From positions 2,170-25,089 of the forward strand of contig DEYT01000003.1 in the NCBI GenBank assembly GCA_002364975.1: 22,920 nucleotides of DNA, written 5' to 3'. How positions within the stretch are numbered: position 1 is the first letter of the stretch; every line of letters starts with the position of its first letter. Origin of the DNA: Opitutia bacterium UBA3151. GTDB taxonomy: Bacteria; Verrucomicrobiota; Verrucomicrobiia; Opitutales; Seribacteraceae. The notes under the pieces were generated by a model, which did no database searches, was not told where the DNA came from, and saw only the letters and a list, made by a program, of their open reading frames with translations. This document shows, piece by piece, positions 7,898 through 15,791 of this stretch. A program made the translations under genes and the position numbers.

Positions 7898-8020
7898 ATT
7901 TTTTATTTAGTATTGATTAATCTATTTTTAACAACTTCGCTTACTATCGTCAATGAAAGGAAAGTTTAATCGGTTGAGCTTGATGTAATCATATCATGTT
8001 TTAGCTTTGTAATTTTGCAA
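7898..8020. promoter_or_regulatory. Divergent lpd/purC promoter region
   Basis: A non-coding, A/T-rich spacer between two divergently oriented genes must carry both promoters. It contains the 8-bp palindrome GATTAATC near 7914. I see no riboswitch-like structure or purine-operator motif, and no Shine-Dalgarno sequence before either start. Confidence 0.4.
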
Positions 8021-9013
8021 ATGATAGAAGCACTTCAGACTCAAAATAATTATCGAAAAATAATTGAAAATAATCTGGATAATTGTATTTCGGAAACTTG
8101 CCTAACTGGAAATGAATTTTATAAAGGCAAAGTCAGAGATAGGTATGATCTTGGAACTGCATTTGCTCTAATTACCACCGATCGTCAGTCTGCATTTGAC
8201 CGCATCCTTGGAACCATTCCTTTCAAAGGGCAAGTTTTGAACCAAACTGGAGCTTGGTGGTTTGAAAAAACAAAGCACATTTTACCGAATCATGTAATCG
8301 ATATTCCCGACCCAAATGTAACTCTTGCAAAAAAGTGCAAACCTTTCCCCATTGAATTCGTTGTTCGCGGATACATTACCGGAAGTTCAAGTACTTCACT
8401 TTGGACTGTTTATCAACAAGGATTAAGAAATTATTGCGGAATATCTCTCCCCGATCAGTTGAATAAAAATGAAGCCTTACATTTGCCAATCATAACCCCA
8501 ACTACCAAGGAAGAGGATCATGACCGCCCCATATCTCCGAAAGAAATTGTAGAAGAGGGTTGGATGCGGCAAGATCACTGGGAATTTGCGGCCGAGAAAG
8601 CAATTGAAGTTTTTGCCTTTGGGCAAAAAATCGCGGCTGGTCATGGCTTGATCTTGGTCGATACCAAATATGAAATGGGCCTGACTGAAGACGGGGAGAT
8701 CGTCCTAATCGATGAAATCCACACTCCTGATTCCAGTAGATATTGGATTAAAGAGAGTTACCAGAAAAGGATTAAACTAGGGCTTGAACCTGAGAATATT
8801 GATAAAGAATTCTTACGACTTTGGTTCAAGAAAAATTGCGACCCATACCATGATGTCGAATTACCAGAAGCCCCCAAAGAACTAGTCATTGAATTGTCTG
8901 CACGCTATATTGAACTATTTGAAACCATCACGGGAGAAAGTTTCTCCTTTCCCGATTCATCTCAGAATATTAACGAACGTTTAGCCAAAAATCTGGCTCC
9001 TCACATGAGGTGA
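8021..9013 (+). CDS. purC: Phosphoribosylaminoimidazole-succinocarboxamide synthase (SAICAR synthetase)
   Basis: 330 residues from the ATG at 8021; a TTG two codons upstream (8015) is a less likely start. The family motifs are KGKVRDRYD (35-43), ITTDRQSAFD (51-60), EFVVRGYITGSSSTSLW (112-128), and later LVDTKYEMG and EIHTPDSSRYW. It joins aspartate to CAIR with ATP in purine biosynthesis. The protein is about 90 residues longer than the short enterobacterial type and resembles the longer form of yeast Ade1 and many Gram-negative lineages. Its 3' end converges with plsC, leaving 7 bases. Confidence 0.95.
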   Translation: MIEALQTQNNYRKIIENNLDNCISETCLTGNEFYKGKVRDRYDLGTAFALITTDRQSAFDRILGTIPFKGQVLNQTGAWWFEKTKHILPNHVIDIPDPNVTLAKKCKPFPIEFVVRGYITGSSSTSLWTVYQQGLRNYCGISLPDQLNKNEALHLPIITPTTKEEDHDRPISPKEIVEEGWMRQDHWEFAAEKAIEVFAFGQKIAAGHGLILVDTKYEMGLTEDGEIVLIDEIHTPDSSRYWIKESYQKRIKLGLEPENIDKEFLRLWFKKNCDPYHDVELPEAPKELVIELSARYIELFETITGESFSFPDSSQNINERLAKNLAPHMR

Positions 9014-9020
9014 GAACCTG

Positions 9021-9632
9021 CTAAACAGGAATATTTTTTATCTCCTGCATTACGCGTTCCGCCATCTTCTGATATCTGTCCTTTTCCAATGGTTCGCTAT
9101 CAATTTTTTCATATGGGCAGAGCTTCCCATATTGCAAACTCATCTTTTTCCCCAACCTTGGAAGCATTTTCCCTGGACCTAGAATTTCATGACTTCCATG
9201 AATCCGAGCAGGTAATACCGGTACTCCAGATTTTGCAATCAACAATCCTATCCCTTTCTGTCCCTTTGCTAGTTGACCATCTTTACTTCTTGTTCCCTCA
9301 GGAAAGACAAGGAGAGGATCTCCATTTTTAAGTACTGAAAGTACGGTTCTTAAAGTCCTTAAATCTAATTTTTCTCGGTCTACTGGAATAGAGTTAAGGC
9401 TACGGATTAAAGATCCAAGAGGGCCAACAAACAAGGTATCGCGTGCGAAATAATGAAGGTTTCGAGGCAATTTACAACCGAGGGCAGGAGGATCAAAAAA
9501 ACTTAAGTGATTAGAAGCTAAAATAAAGGCACCCTTCTTAGGTACATTATCAACCCCAAACACCTCAAACCTATGAAATATTTTGAAATAAAGGTAGGAA
9601 AAACGCTGAGCAAATTGATAAAAAGGCTTCAT
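9021..9632 (-). CDS. plsC: 1-acylglycerol-3-phosphate O-acyltransferase
   Basis: 203 residues. The acyltransferase motifs are NHLSFFD (H42, D47; the HX4D catalytic pair), FPEGTRSKDG (110-119, glycerol-3-phosphate binding) and VPVLPARIHG (137-146). It has a hydrophobic N-terminal stretch likely to sit at the inner membrane and acylates lysophosphatidic acid to phosphatidic acid. The start codon overlaps the stop of cmk in ATGA, so translation is probably coupled. It is the last gene of the tyrA-aroA-cmk-plsC operon; cmk (CDP-lipid precursors) and plsC (phosphatidate) both feed phospholipid synthesis. A specialised lysophospholipid role cannot be excluded. Confidence 0.9.
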   Translation of the reverse strand: MKPFYQFAQRFSYLYFKIFHRFEVFGVDNVPKKGAFILASNHLSFFDPPALGCKLPRNLHYFARDTLFVGPLGSLIRSLNSIPVDREKLDLRTLRTVLSVLKNGDPLLVFPEGTRSKDGQLAKGQKGIGLLIAKSGVPVLPARIHGSHEILGPGKMLPRLGKKMSLQYGKLCPYEKIDSEPLEKDRYQKMAERVMQEIKNIPV

Positions 9633-10285
9633 GAAAACCCCAAGCTTTTTGAAATGGTAACATATACTTCCTCAACCGATAAAAGGCTTGTATCGATTCT
9701 CAGGGATCCTCCACTTTCTTTCAAGGGTGCTATACTCCGAGATGAGTCAAGCTGATCTCGAGAAGCAATTTGGTCCACTTCTCCATCTTTTATTCTTCTG
9801 GATTCCCTGACCTTTTGATCCGCGACCAAAAAAACCTTTAAATCGGCATCCGGGTAGATAACTGTACCAATATCTCGACCCTCCATAACCAAACCGGATT
9901 TATTTTCACTGCGAGCAACATATATTTGCTCCCTTTGGTAACGGAGCAGCAGCTGACGAACTTTCGGATTAGAAGCACAATTGGAAACTGCTTGATTTAT
10001 CTTGGCAGTCCTTAATAGGTCCGAGGCATATACTAAACCATTGATGGCTAAATGTGAGCGATTTTCATCAACCTTCGAAGTTAGCAGTATATTATTTTGA
10101 TCAAAGTAGGAATCGAGCATCTTCAGATTGATTTCATTATCCAGTAAATGTTTGGTGACGGAGCGATAATGCGATCCAGTATCAACATGCAAAAAGTTTA
10201 ATCTTTTTGAAAGTAAGGATGCCGTGGTAGACTTGCCCGTGCCCGCGCCTCCATCAATCGCAACAACAAGAAAGTTACTATCCAT
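9629..10285 (-). CDS. cmk: Cytidylate kinase
   Basis: 218 residues, normal length. P-loop GGAGTGKST at 12-20; HVDTGSHYR at 33-41, where most family members have DTGAMYR; AVSNCASNPKVRQLLLRYQR in the CMP-binding region; and MEGRDIGTVIYPDADLKVFL from 135, the characteristic GRDxGT motif. It phosphorylates CMP and dCMP with ATP. It overlaps the end of aroA by 8 bases and plsC by 4, so the three are clearly co-transcribed. aroA next to cmk is a widespread arrangement in bacteria. Confidence 0.95.
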   Translation of the reverse strand: MDSNFLVVAIDGGAGTGKSTTASLLSKRLNFLHVDTGSHYRSVTKHLLDNEINLKMLDSYFDQNNILLTSKVDENRSHLAINGLVYASDLLRTAKINQAVSNCASNPKVRQLLLRYQREQIYVARSENKSGLVMEGRDIGTVIYPDADLKVFLVADQKVRESRRIKDGEVDQIASRDQLDSSRSIAPLKESGGSLRIDTSLLSVEEVYVTISKSLGFS

Positions 10286-11621
10286 GTGATTCCAACCGAG
10301 CTATTTTCAGCTTCTCAAAAAAATCTGGAAAAGTTTTAGCACAACACAAAGGATTGTTGATCGTAAGCCAGGGTTGGCCATTGCTAAACAAATCAAAACA
10401 TCCAAGGATTCCAAAACTCATTGCGAACCGGTGATCATAATAGGTATCAATGCTAATCCCGGTAGATGCCTTTTGCTTGAGGAATTCCAAATTGGGATAA
10501 ATTTCGAGGCTATCTTCGGTTTCAATTACTTTTTGACCGAGTTTACGAAGTTCGATTGCCATTGCTTTTACTCGATCGGTTTCCTGTTTGCGAGTGTGTG
10601 CAATGCCATAAATTTTTACTCCTTTTGGTAAAATCGGTGTGATCGCAGCTAAAGTCATAAAAGTGTCAGAAATAGCATTGAAATCAAATTCCACTTTTTC
10701 GGCTCCACCCACAAAAGTGGAAGTAATTCCCGAACTATCTTCAATGATACGAAATCCGATTTCCTCCAGTACTTCCTCATAAGCAGCGTCTCCTTGGTCC
10801 ATAATTTTGGATATTCCCAAAACCCTACAATTTCCATTCGTAACGATTGGAAGAGTTAAAAAATAACTGGCTGCGGTTGCATCCGGTTCAATCTCATAAG
10901 TAAAGTCATTGGCACGATAACCATCGCTTGAAATCGAAATTTCAGAGTCCTTTTTTTCTGCAGAGCATTTTTCCTGAGTGCTAAAAATCTGAATCATTTT
11001 TAGCGTCAAATCTACAAAGGGTTCGGAAACCGTTCCACCATAATATTGTATGGTTGTTTTTTTATTTATTGCAGGCGCAATCATTAGAAGAGCAGATAAG
11101 ACTTGACTGCTTTGGGTTGCATCCACATTCCAGGTTGCATTTTTTAATCCTCTGGTTTGCATTACAAAAGGGAAGCAACCCTTCTTTTCTAAAAATTCAA
11201 ATTGGCAACCGAGGTTTTCTAAGGCTTCGATTAATTCTAACATCGGACGTTTTCTCATCGCCGCAGTTCCATCCAACCTGTAGATGCCATCAATTTGAGT
11301 AGCAAGAAGTGCGGTTAAAAATCGGGCAACCGTACCAGCGTTCCCAACAAAAATATCCTGTTCCTTGACATCGAAAATGCCCCCACATCCATGAACAATA
11401 AATTCATTCTGATCATTTCCCTCATCAATTTTCACTCCTAAGGAAAGAAGTGCTTTTCTCATAAGCTCAACATCCTCACTGACAAGCATACCCTGGAGCC
11501 TGACTGATGCCTTGCTTAAGGTTGCCAAAATAAGGGCACGATTAGAAATGCTTTTGGAGCCGGGAACCGAAACGGAGGCAGTGCATTTTTGCACGAAGGG
11601 AATAATTTCTAAACTTTCCAC
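10278..11621 (-). CDS. aroA: 3-phosphoshikimate 1-carboxyvinyltransferase (EPSP synthase)
   Basis: 447 residues from a GTG at 11621. Signatures: VPGSKSISNRALILATLS (19-36), GNAGTVARFLTALLA (93-107) and DGTAAMRKRPM (117-127), followed by the second lobe with EPDATAASYFL and a C-terminal DHRFAMSFGI. It joins shikimate-3-phosphate and PEP, the sixth step of the shikimate pathway. The GTG lies two bases after the tyrA stop, and the only AGGAG touches the GTG itself, too close for normal Shine-Dalgarno use; an in-frame stop just upstream prevents a longer start. Coupling to tyrA translation is likely. From the GNAGTVARF/SKS pattern I cannot firmly assign class I or II. Confidence 0.95.
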   Translation of the reverse strand: MESLEIIPFVQKCTASVSVPGSKSISNRALILATLSKASVRLQGMLVSEDVELMRKALLSLGVKIDEGNDQNEFIVHGCGGIFDVKEQDIFVGNAGTVARFLTALLATQIDGIYRLDGTAAMRKRPMLELIEALENLGCQFEFLEKKGCFPFVMQTRGLKNATWNVDATQSSQVLSALLMIAPAINKKTTIQYYGGTVSEPFVDLTLKMIQIFSTQEKCSAEKKDSEISISSDGYRANDFTYEIEPDATAASYFLTLPIVTNGNCRVLGISKIMDQGDAAYEEVLEEIGFRIIEDSSGITSTFVGGAEKVEFDFNAISDTFMTLAAITPILPKGVKIYGIAHTRKQETDRVKAMAIELRKLGQKVIETEDSLEIYPNLEFLKQKASTGISIDTYYDHRFAMSFGILGCFDLFSNGQPWLTINNPLCCAKTFPDFFEKLKIARLESHG

Positions 11622-11623
11622 TC

Positions 11624-12481
11624 CTAGGATTTAATTTTTTTCCGGAGTTCCGCCGCGTCGGATAAATATTGAGTCAAATTATCCCATTTTTCTGCGTGCA
11701 ATAAGGAACGAACTTCATTCACTGACTTTTGCCACTGGTCCAATGAATCGCAAAGATTTTCTCGATTGGACTTCATAATCTCACACCACAAGGCTGGATC
11801 TCCCTGTGCAATCCGGGTGGTATCCTTAAATCCTTGGCCAGCCATTTCTAACCAACTCGACGGACAGGAAGCTAAATGGTCCGCTAAGCTAGAGGCAATC
11901 AGGTGGGGTAAGTGACTTATACTCGAAACAATCGTATCATGATTTTTCGGAGTTTCACGATGTACTTGCATACCCAAGAGTCTCCAAAAGCTTTCCAGTT
12001 TCTCGATTTCAACAATGCTGTCCTTTGGATATGGTGTAATTATACAAGTCCGATTTTCGAACAATTCTGCGTTGGCATTTTCCATTCCAGATTTTTCAGA
12101 ACCCGCCATGGGATGAGAGCCGATAAAGCATGTTCCTTTTCCCGAAGATGATTCATTCGCGACTTTACAAATAGATCCCTTCACACTCCCGACATCAGTA
12201 ATTATGGTCTCTTCAGGACATTTCGGAATAATTTTTTGCAAGGTCTCCTCAATGTGCATAATGGGGGTACAAACCACAACCAAATCACAAGCATTTACTG
12301 CCTCCTCCAAAGAGGAGGAAATCTCGTCGCACCAAACCTCTTCCTTACATTTTTGGAGTGAACTTTGCTTTCGAGCCCATACTCGAATGGACTTACTTAT
12401 TTCTCGCTTCCTAATCGCCATTCCAAGGGAAGCCCCAAGTAGTCCCGGACCCAATATTGCTATACGATTAAAAAATGGCAT
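11624..12481 (-). CDS. tyrA: Prephenate dehydrogenase
   Basis: 285 residues, the length of the monofunctional enzyme: no chorismate mutase domain in front and no ACT domain behind. NAD-binding ILGPGLLGAS (9-18), VVVCTPI, DVGSVKG (96-102) and GSHPMAGSEKSG (121-132, with the catalytic-type histidine H123) are visible. It oxidatively decarboxylates prephenate to 4-hydroxyphenylpyruvate for tyrosine synthesis (arogenate use cannot be excluded). It is the first gene of the tyrA-aroA-cmk-plsC operon, and a 52-base spacer separates it from a divergently transcribed plus-strand run of genes. The absence of an ACT domain suggests no direct tyrosine feedback through that domain. Confidence 0.92.
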   Translation of the reverse strand: MPFFNRIAILGPGLLGASLGMAIRKREISKSIRVWARKQSSLQKCKEEVWCDEISSSLEEAVNACDLVVVCTPIMHIEETLQKIIPKCPEETIITDVGSVKGSICKVANESSSGKGTCFIGSHPMAGSEKSGMENANAELFENRTCIITPYPKDSIVEIEKLESFWRLLGMQVHRETPKNHDTIVSSISHLPHLIASSLADHLASCPSSWLEMAGQGFKDTTRIAQGDPALWCEIMKSNRENLCDSLDQWQKSVNEVRSLLHAEKWDNLTQYLSDAAELRKKIKS

Positions 12482-12533
12482 GTATGAAATTGTTTTAAAT
12501 TTGTATCAGAATCATGTTTTGTTTACTAGTTCA
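12482..12533. promoter_or_regulatory. Divergent promoter region tyrA / small membrane protein
   Basis: This 52-base A/T-rich spacer must direct both tyrA (minus) and the plus-strand run beginning with the 58-residue membrane peptide. I found no convincing -35/-10 pair by eye and no Shine-Dalgarno sequence before either start. Confidence 0.35.
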
Positions 12534-12710
12534 ATGATGGAAAAGCATGTTAAAGAGCAAGAACCAAACGACGACGAATGGGGAAATCCACCTTCCCCAA
12601 ATACTCCCGAAAATATCCAAAAAGCTTTTCGTGCCCAAATGATTCTTGGAATTGCTGCATTGATATTCATTTCCCTTCCTGCAATTGTATTGTGGTTAGT
12701 CAAAAAATAA
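12534..12710 (+). CDS. Small membrane-anchored protein of unknown function
   Basis: 58 residues from the ATG at 12534 (or 57 from 12537). An acidic, proline- and asparagine-rich first half (EQEPNDDEWGNPPSPNTPEN) precedes one hydrophobic helix (about 37-55, ILGIAALIFISLPAIVLWL) ending in two lysines, consistent with a single-pass inner-membrane peptide. It faces away from tyrA across a 52-base spacer and leads, with a 49-base gap, to the prepilin-like gene and then the VTT protein and xseA, so these may be one transcription unit. The frame extends upstream antisense to tyrA, but that part is not credible coding sequence. No function can be assigned. Confidence 0.6.
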   Translation: MMEKHVKEQEPNDDEWGNPPSPNTPENIQKAFRAQMILGIAALIFISLPAIVLWLVKK

Positions 12711-12759
12711 GGGGCAAATACTCTTTTACTTTTCTTCAACCTCGTCTACTCTCTTTTAG

Positions 12760-12984
12760 ATGAATATGAACACCTCCAAATCTGGCTTTAGCCGTCTTGA
12801 ATTCTTCATTCTTCTACTGGTCTTGGCTCTGGGGGTTATTTTATTGATACCCTTTTACAACTCATATGTTGCGGACCAGCAAACAAACGATTCCAACCAA
12901 ACCATTCCTGCAGTCGAAGAGTATCTTGGGAATTTACCCACTGATCAGAATAAAAGTTTTAACATAAATAATTCCACTCCCTAA
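12760..12984 (+). CDS. Very short prepilin-like protein (type IV pilin/pseudopilin N-terminus)
   Basis: 74 residues. A short leader of nine residues ends in glycine, followed by F and, four residues later, a glutamate: SG/FSRLEFFILLLVLALGVI. This is the class III prepilin motif (cleavage after G9 by a PilD-type peptidase, N-methylated Phe+1, Glu+5), with an approximately 20-residue hydrophobic helix. After it come only about 40 polar, asparagine/glutamine-rich residues, far shorter than a normal pilin head domain. It may be a minor pseudopilin or a truncated family member. The GXFSxLE signal is a seen feature; the membrane/pilus role is inferred. It sits between the 58-residue membrane peptide and the VTT protein. 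Two ATG starts (12760, 12766) are possible. Confidence 0.6.
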   Translation: MNMNTSKSGFSRLEFFILLLVLALGVILLIPFYNSYVADQQTNDSNQTIPAVEEYLGNLPTDQNKSFNINNSTP

Positions 12985-13002
12985 CTGGAAAGCAAGAATA
13001 CT

Positions 13003-13677
13003 GTGATTAATCGCAAAAGTATTTTTTTGCTCTTTTGCGGAGTATTTCTGCTCTTTGGGTTTATCTTTCTCGCCTATTTCCTTCTGTTATCCTTCGGTGG
13101 AGAGAATTTAGAAAATCGCATTGATTCCTTATGGGATTCATTCCAAGGAATGTTGTTAAAGAGCGGCCTTTTTCTTTTCTTAGCCATTGCTATTCTACCA
13201 GGTTTTGTACTTCCGATTGCTCCTTTGCTAAGCTTAGCAGGTCTTTGGGCGGAGCAACACGGTGCTTGGACTGCTTGTTTATTTTGTGTTTTATCCCTAA
13301 TCACCAATCTTTCCTGGACCTATTGGCTCGCTCGTGGACCTGCCCGGACTGCCCTGCAAAAGCTTCTAAACAGAACTAAATTTAAACTTCCAGAATCTCC
13401 CCCCGATAATTTACTTCAATGGGCTATGATTCTTCGTCTAACCCCTGGGGTCCCCTTTATTTTTTCCAATTATGGTCTTGGTATTCTCAAAATGCCATTT
13501 TTGCAATACCTCCTTATTTCCGTTCCAATTACTGGATTAACCGCTTGTGGGTATGTTTTAACTTTTGCTGGAATTTTTAGCGGTGACTGGACCTATCTAT
13601 GGATTGGCATTTGTTTAATCGTAATCATGATAATTGTTGGAAAGATGGTTCTAAAAAGTAAAAAAAATGCAGACTGA
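13003..13677 (+). CDS. VTT-domain (DedA/TVP38-like) integral membrane protein
   Basis: 224 residues from a GTG (13003), with a weak GGAAAG upstream. Multiple hydrophobic segments: about 7-30, 52-85, 90-110 and, after a polar stretch, two or more between about 140 and 220. The family core appears as LPGFVLPIAPLLSLAG, then NLSWTYWLARGPAR, and LRLTPGVPFIFSNYGLGI, which matches the RxTPG..P motif of VTT/SNARE-associated proteins (PF09335). Such proteins are implicated in lipid scrambling/undecaprenyl phosphate recycling, a role known for the family but not shown here. Its last codons overlap the start of xseA by 11 bases, so the two are translationally linked. Confidence 0.85.
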   Translation: MINRKSIFLLFCGVFLLFGFIFLAYFLLLSFGGENLENRIDSLWDSFQGMLLKSGLFLFLAIAILPGFVLPIAPLLSLAGLWAEQHGAWTACLFCVLSLITNLSWTYWLARGPARTALQKLLNRTKFKLPESPPDNLLQWAMILRLTPGVPFIFSNYGLGILKMPFLQYLLISVPITGLTACGYVLTFAGIFSGDWTYLWIGICLIVIMIIVGKMVLKSKKNAD

Positions 13678-14881
13678 ATTATTTAAGCAGGAAGAAGAAG
13701 ATACTCCTATTCTGAATGTATCGGATGTTACACGGGAGATTCGAAAAACTTTGGAATATAAATTTTCTCAAATTTGGATACGGGGAGAAATATCAAATCT
13801 TCGATCTCATTCAAGTGGACATTTTTATTTTATTCTCAAGGATTCTAAATCTCAATTGAAAGCCGTTTTATTCCGTGGTGATGCTATGTGTTTATCCTAC
13901 ATGCCAAAAGAGGGCGATGAGTGCTTGGTTTTTGGTGATATAACCGTGTATGAAGCAAGGGGTGATTATCAAATTCGAGTCAAACACCTTATGCAAGATG
14001 GAATGGGAAGCCTCAGGGCAAAATTTGAGAAACTCAAAAATTCCTTAATGGAAGAAGGTCTTTTTGATGAAAGTCGCAAGAAAGCACTCCCAAGCTTACC
14101 CCACAAAATTGGTGTCGTCACTTCGTTAACGGGTGCAGCCTTACAAGACTTTCTGAGCATTCTGAAACGGCGTGAATGGGGTGGCTCATTATTTTTATTT
14201 AACTCCAGCGTTCAAGGTAGAGAAGCTCCAACTGCTCTGCATAAAGCAATACAAAAAGCGATGACCTGGGATATTCAACTCCTTGTGATTACCCGAGGTG
14301 GTGGATCTTTGGAAGATCTTTGGGCCTTTAATGATGAAAATTTAGTTCGATTACTTGCAGGTTGTAATATTCCAACTATCTCGGCAATTGGGCATCAAAC
14401 AGATTTTGTTTTAACTGATTTCGTTGCCGATCTTCGTGCAGAAACTCCTTCTGGAGCAGCCGAATGGATAAGCTCGGCTTTCTTGGCCCACAGGGAATCG
14501 GTTGATGAAATTACAAATCGTTTTTTAAAGGCTCCAAAATACTTCTTTTCCCAAAAAATAGACCGCCTAGATTTTCTTAAAATCAGGTTGGAAAGTAGTT
14601 CGCCCATTTCACAAATTGAAAGACAACACCAATATCTGGACGAGGTTGAAAATCGTTTAAAAACTTACTTTCGGCACCGAAAAGAAAGGATGGTCGACAA
14701 ACTCCAATCTCTTGATCATCGCCTCACAAATTGTAGTTTACAATCCACCCTCAAAAAAGGCTACACTTACTTAAAAAATGAGGAAGGCAAAATTTTAAGT
14801 AAAGCCAGTTCACTTCAAAATGAGGCCAAAATAATTGCTCATTTTAAAGACGGTATTAGAAACTTGCGGGTGGAAGATTAA
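13667..14881 (+). CDS. xseA: Exodeoxyribonuclease VII large subunit
   Basis: 404 residues. OB-fold nucleic-acid-binding domain at about 17-110 (SQIWIRGEISNLRSHSSGHFYF within), then the catalytic domain with VTSLTGAALQDFL (151-163; usually VTSPTGAAIRD), RGGGSLEDLWAFN (210-222), AIGHQTDFVLTDFVADLRAE (240-259; usually GHETD) and TPSGAAE (260-266). It degrades single-stranded DNA in both directions as a complex with several XseB subunits. No xseB follows: the next gene is convergent. The C-terminal coiled region is somewhat short compared with the E. coli protein of about 456 residues. The start overlaps the VTT gene. Confidence 0.95.
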   Translation: MQTELFKQEEEDTPILNVSDVTREIRKTLEYKFSQIWIRGEISNLRSHSSGHFYFILKDSKSQLKAVLFRGDAMCLSYMPKEGDECLVFGDITVYEARGDYQIRVKHLMQDGMGSLRAKFEKLKNSLMEEGLFDESRKKALPSLPHKIGVVTSLTGAALQDFLSILKRREWGGSLFLFNSSVQGREAPTALHKAIQKAMTWDIQLLVITRGGGSLEDLWAFNDENLVRLLAGCNIPTISAIGHQTDFVLTDFVADLRAETPSGAAEWISSAFLAHRESVDEITNRFLKAPKYFFSQKIDRLDFLKIRLESSSPISQIERQHQYLDEVENRLKTYFRHRKERMVDKLQSLDHRLTNCSLQSTLKKGYTYLKNEEGKILSKASSLQNEAKIIAHFKDGIRNLRVED

Positions 14882-15714
14882 GACATTGCTTGAAAAGCAA
14901 TTTCTTGAATCAAACCTTTTTCCAAAAAACCAATGTTTTTGTAAAGATTGCCATCCACTAAATAATCTGAAAACAAAATGCTTTTTTTGTATCCGGATGC
15001 CTTGCTATATTCCAGTAATTTCAAGGTCAATTCGGTGGCAACTCCTTTCTTTCGCTTTTCAGGATTAACATAAACCATATTAATCACCGAAGCGTTCGGG
15101 GTGAATCTGCCAAAACCACCCATAGCCTCGGTTTGACCATGGATGTTTTTCAAAACAAAAAGCTGGCCCTCCTCCTTCATTTGTTTTGCCAACTTTATGG
15201 TTTGTTGTTGGTTCAGTTTTGGATTCGACTCGTTCGCAAACGCTTTTGCCCATAGCAAAACCCTGGGCCACTCAAGGTTGCTAACCTTTATTATTTTTGA
15301 AGATGAATGGACCAAAGAAAATTTGACTGGTGACAACAGTACAGAAAAAGATTGGATCACATTCGCACAAAATGCCGTATTTTGTTCGTTCCAACATTTG
15401 GTAAAGTTTTTCACCTCATGCTGTGGACCAGTAATGCCTTTAAGAATAATATTTTTTTGGATTAGATATTTCACCAGATGCTCGATTGCATTCCGATCAC
15501 TTATTGAGATAAGAATATAGGACGCTTCCGTTATTAAAGCACTGCCAATGACTCGCTTTTCATGGAATATATTCCCCATCCATTGGGGCTTGAGCCCGCT
15601 TATCTTCTTTTCGGAAAATTCCCAAAACAGGCTATTCATAGCTTCTTCTTTAAGCCAAAATTTTTCTGCCCTTGCGGCAAAGGCTTGGTAACTTTGATAG
15701 CTTTGTATTTTCAT
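14878..15714 (-). CDS. GNAT family acetyltransferase
   Basis: 278 residues in two halves. The C-terminal half carries the acetyl-CoA site: VYVNPEKRKKGVATELT (214-230, motif A, R/QxxGxG/A type) and LFSDYLVDGNLYKNIGF (247-263, motif B). The N-terminal half (about 1-135, with GITGP near 93-97) resembles the degenerate first GNAT-like half of FR47/two-domain acetyltransferases. It transfers an acetyl group to an amine or peptide N-terminus; the substrate is unknown. Its stop codon and that of xseA on the other strand share one TTAA. It is divergent from purM across 77 bases. Confidence 0.85.
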   Translation of the reverse strand: MKIQSYQSYQAFAARAEKFWLKEEAMNSLFWEFSEKKISGLKPQWMGNIFHEKRVIGSALITEASYILISISDRNAIEHLVKYLIQKNIILKGITGPQHEVKNFTKCWNEQNTAFCANVIQSFSVLLSPVKFSLVHSSSKIIKVSNLEWPRVLLWAKAFANESNPKLNQQQTIKLAKQMKEEGQLFVLKNIHGQTEAMGGFGRFTPNASVINMVYVNPEKRKKGVATELTLKLLEYSKASGYKKSILFSDYLVDGNLYKNIGFLEKGLIQEIAFQAMS

Positions 15715-15775
15715 AATATCAAAACTGTGCTACAAGTTTAGAATTTGCTTTCGAAAACGATTTCCCTCAAGCAAG

Positions 15776-15787
15776 ATATTTAAATAT
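15776..15787. repeat. 12-bp perfect palindrome ATATTTAAATAT upstream of purM
   Basis: The palindrome lies 4 bases before the purM start, inside the GNAT/purM divergent spacer (15715-15791). Its position would allow control of purM transcription or start access, but A/T-only palindromes arise easily by chance in this composition. Confidence 0.25.
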
Positions 15788-15791
15788 ACAA

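Noticed and set aside
12204..12533. Upstream extension of the 58-residue peptide frame
   Set aside because: It runs antisense through tyrA and shows no coding character; the start is placed at 12534.
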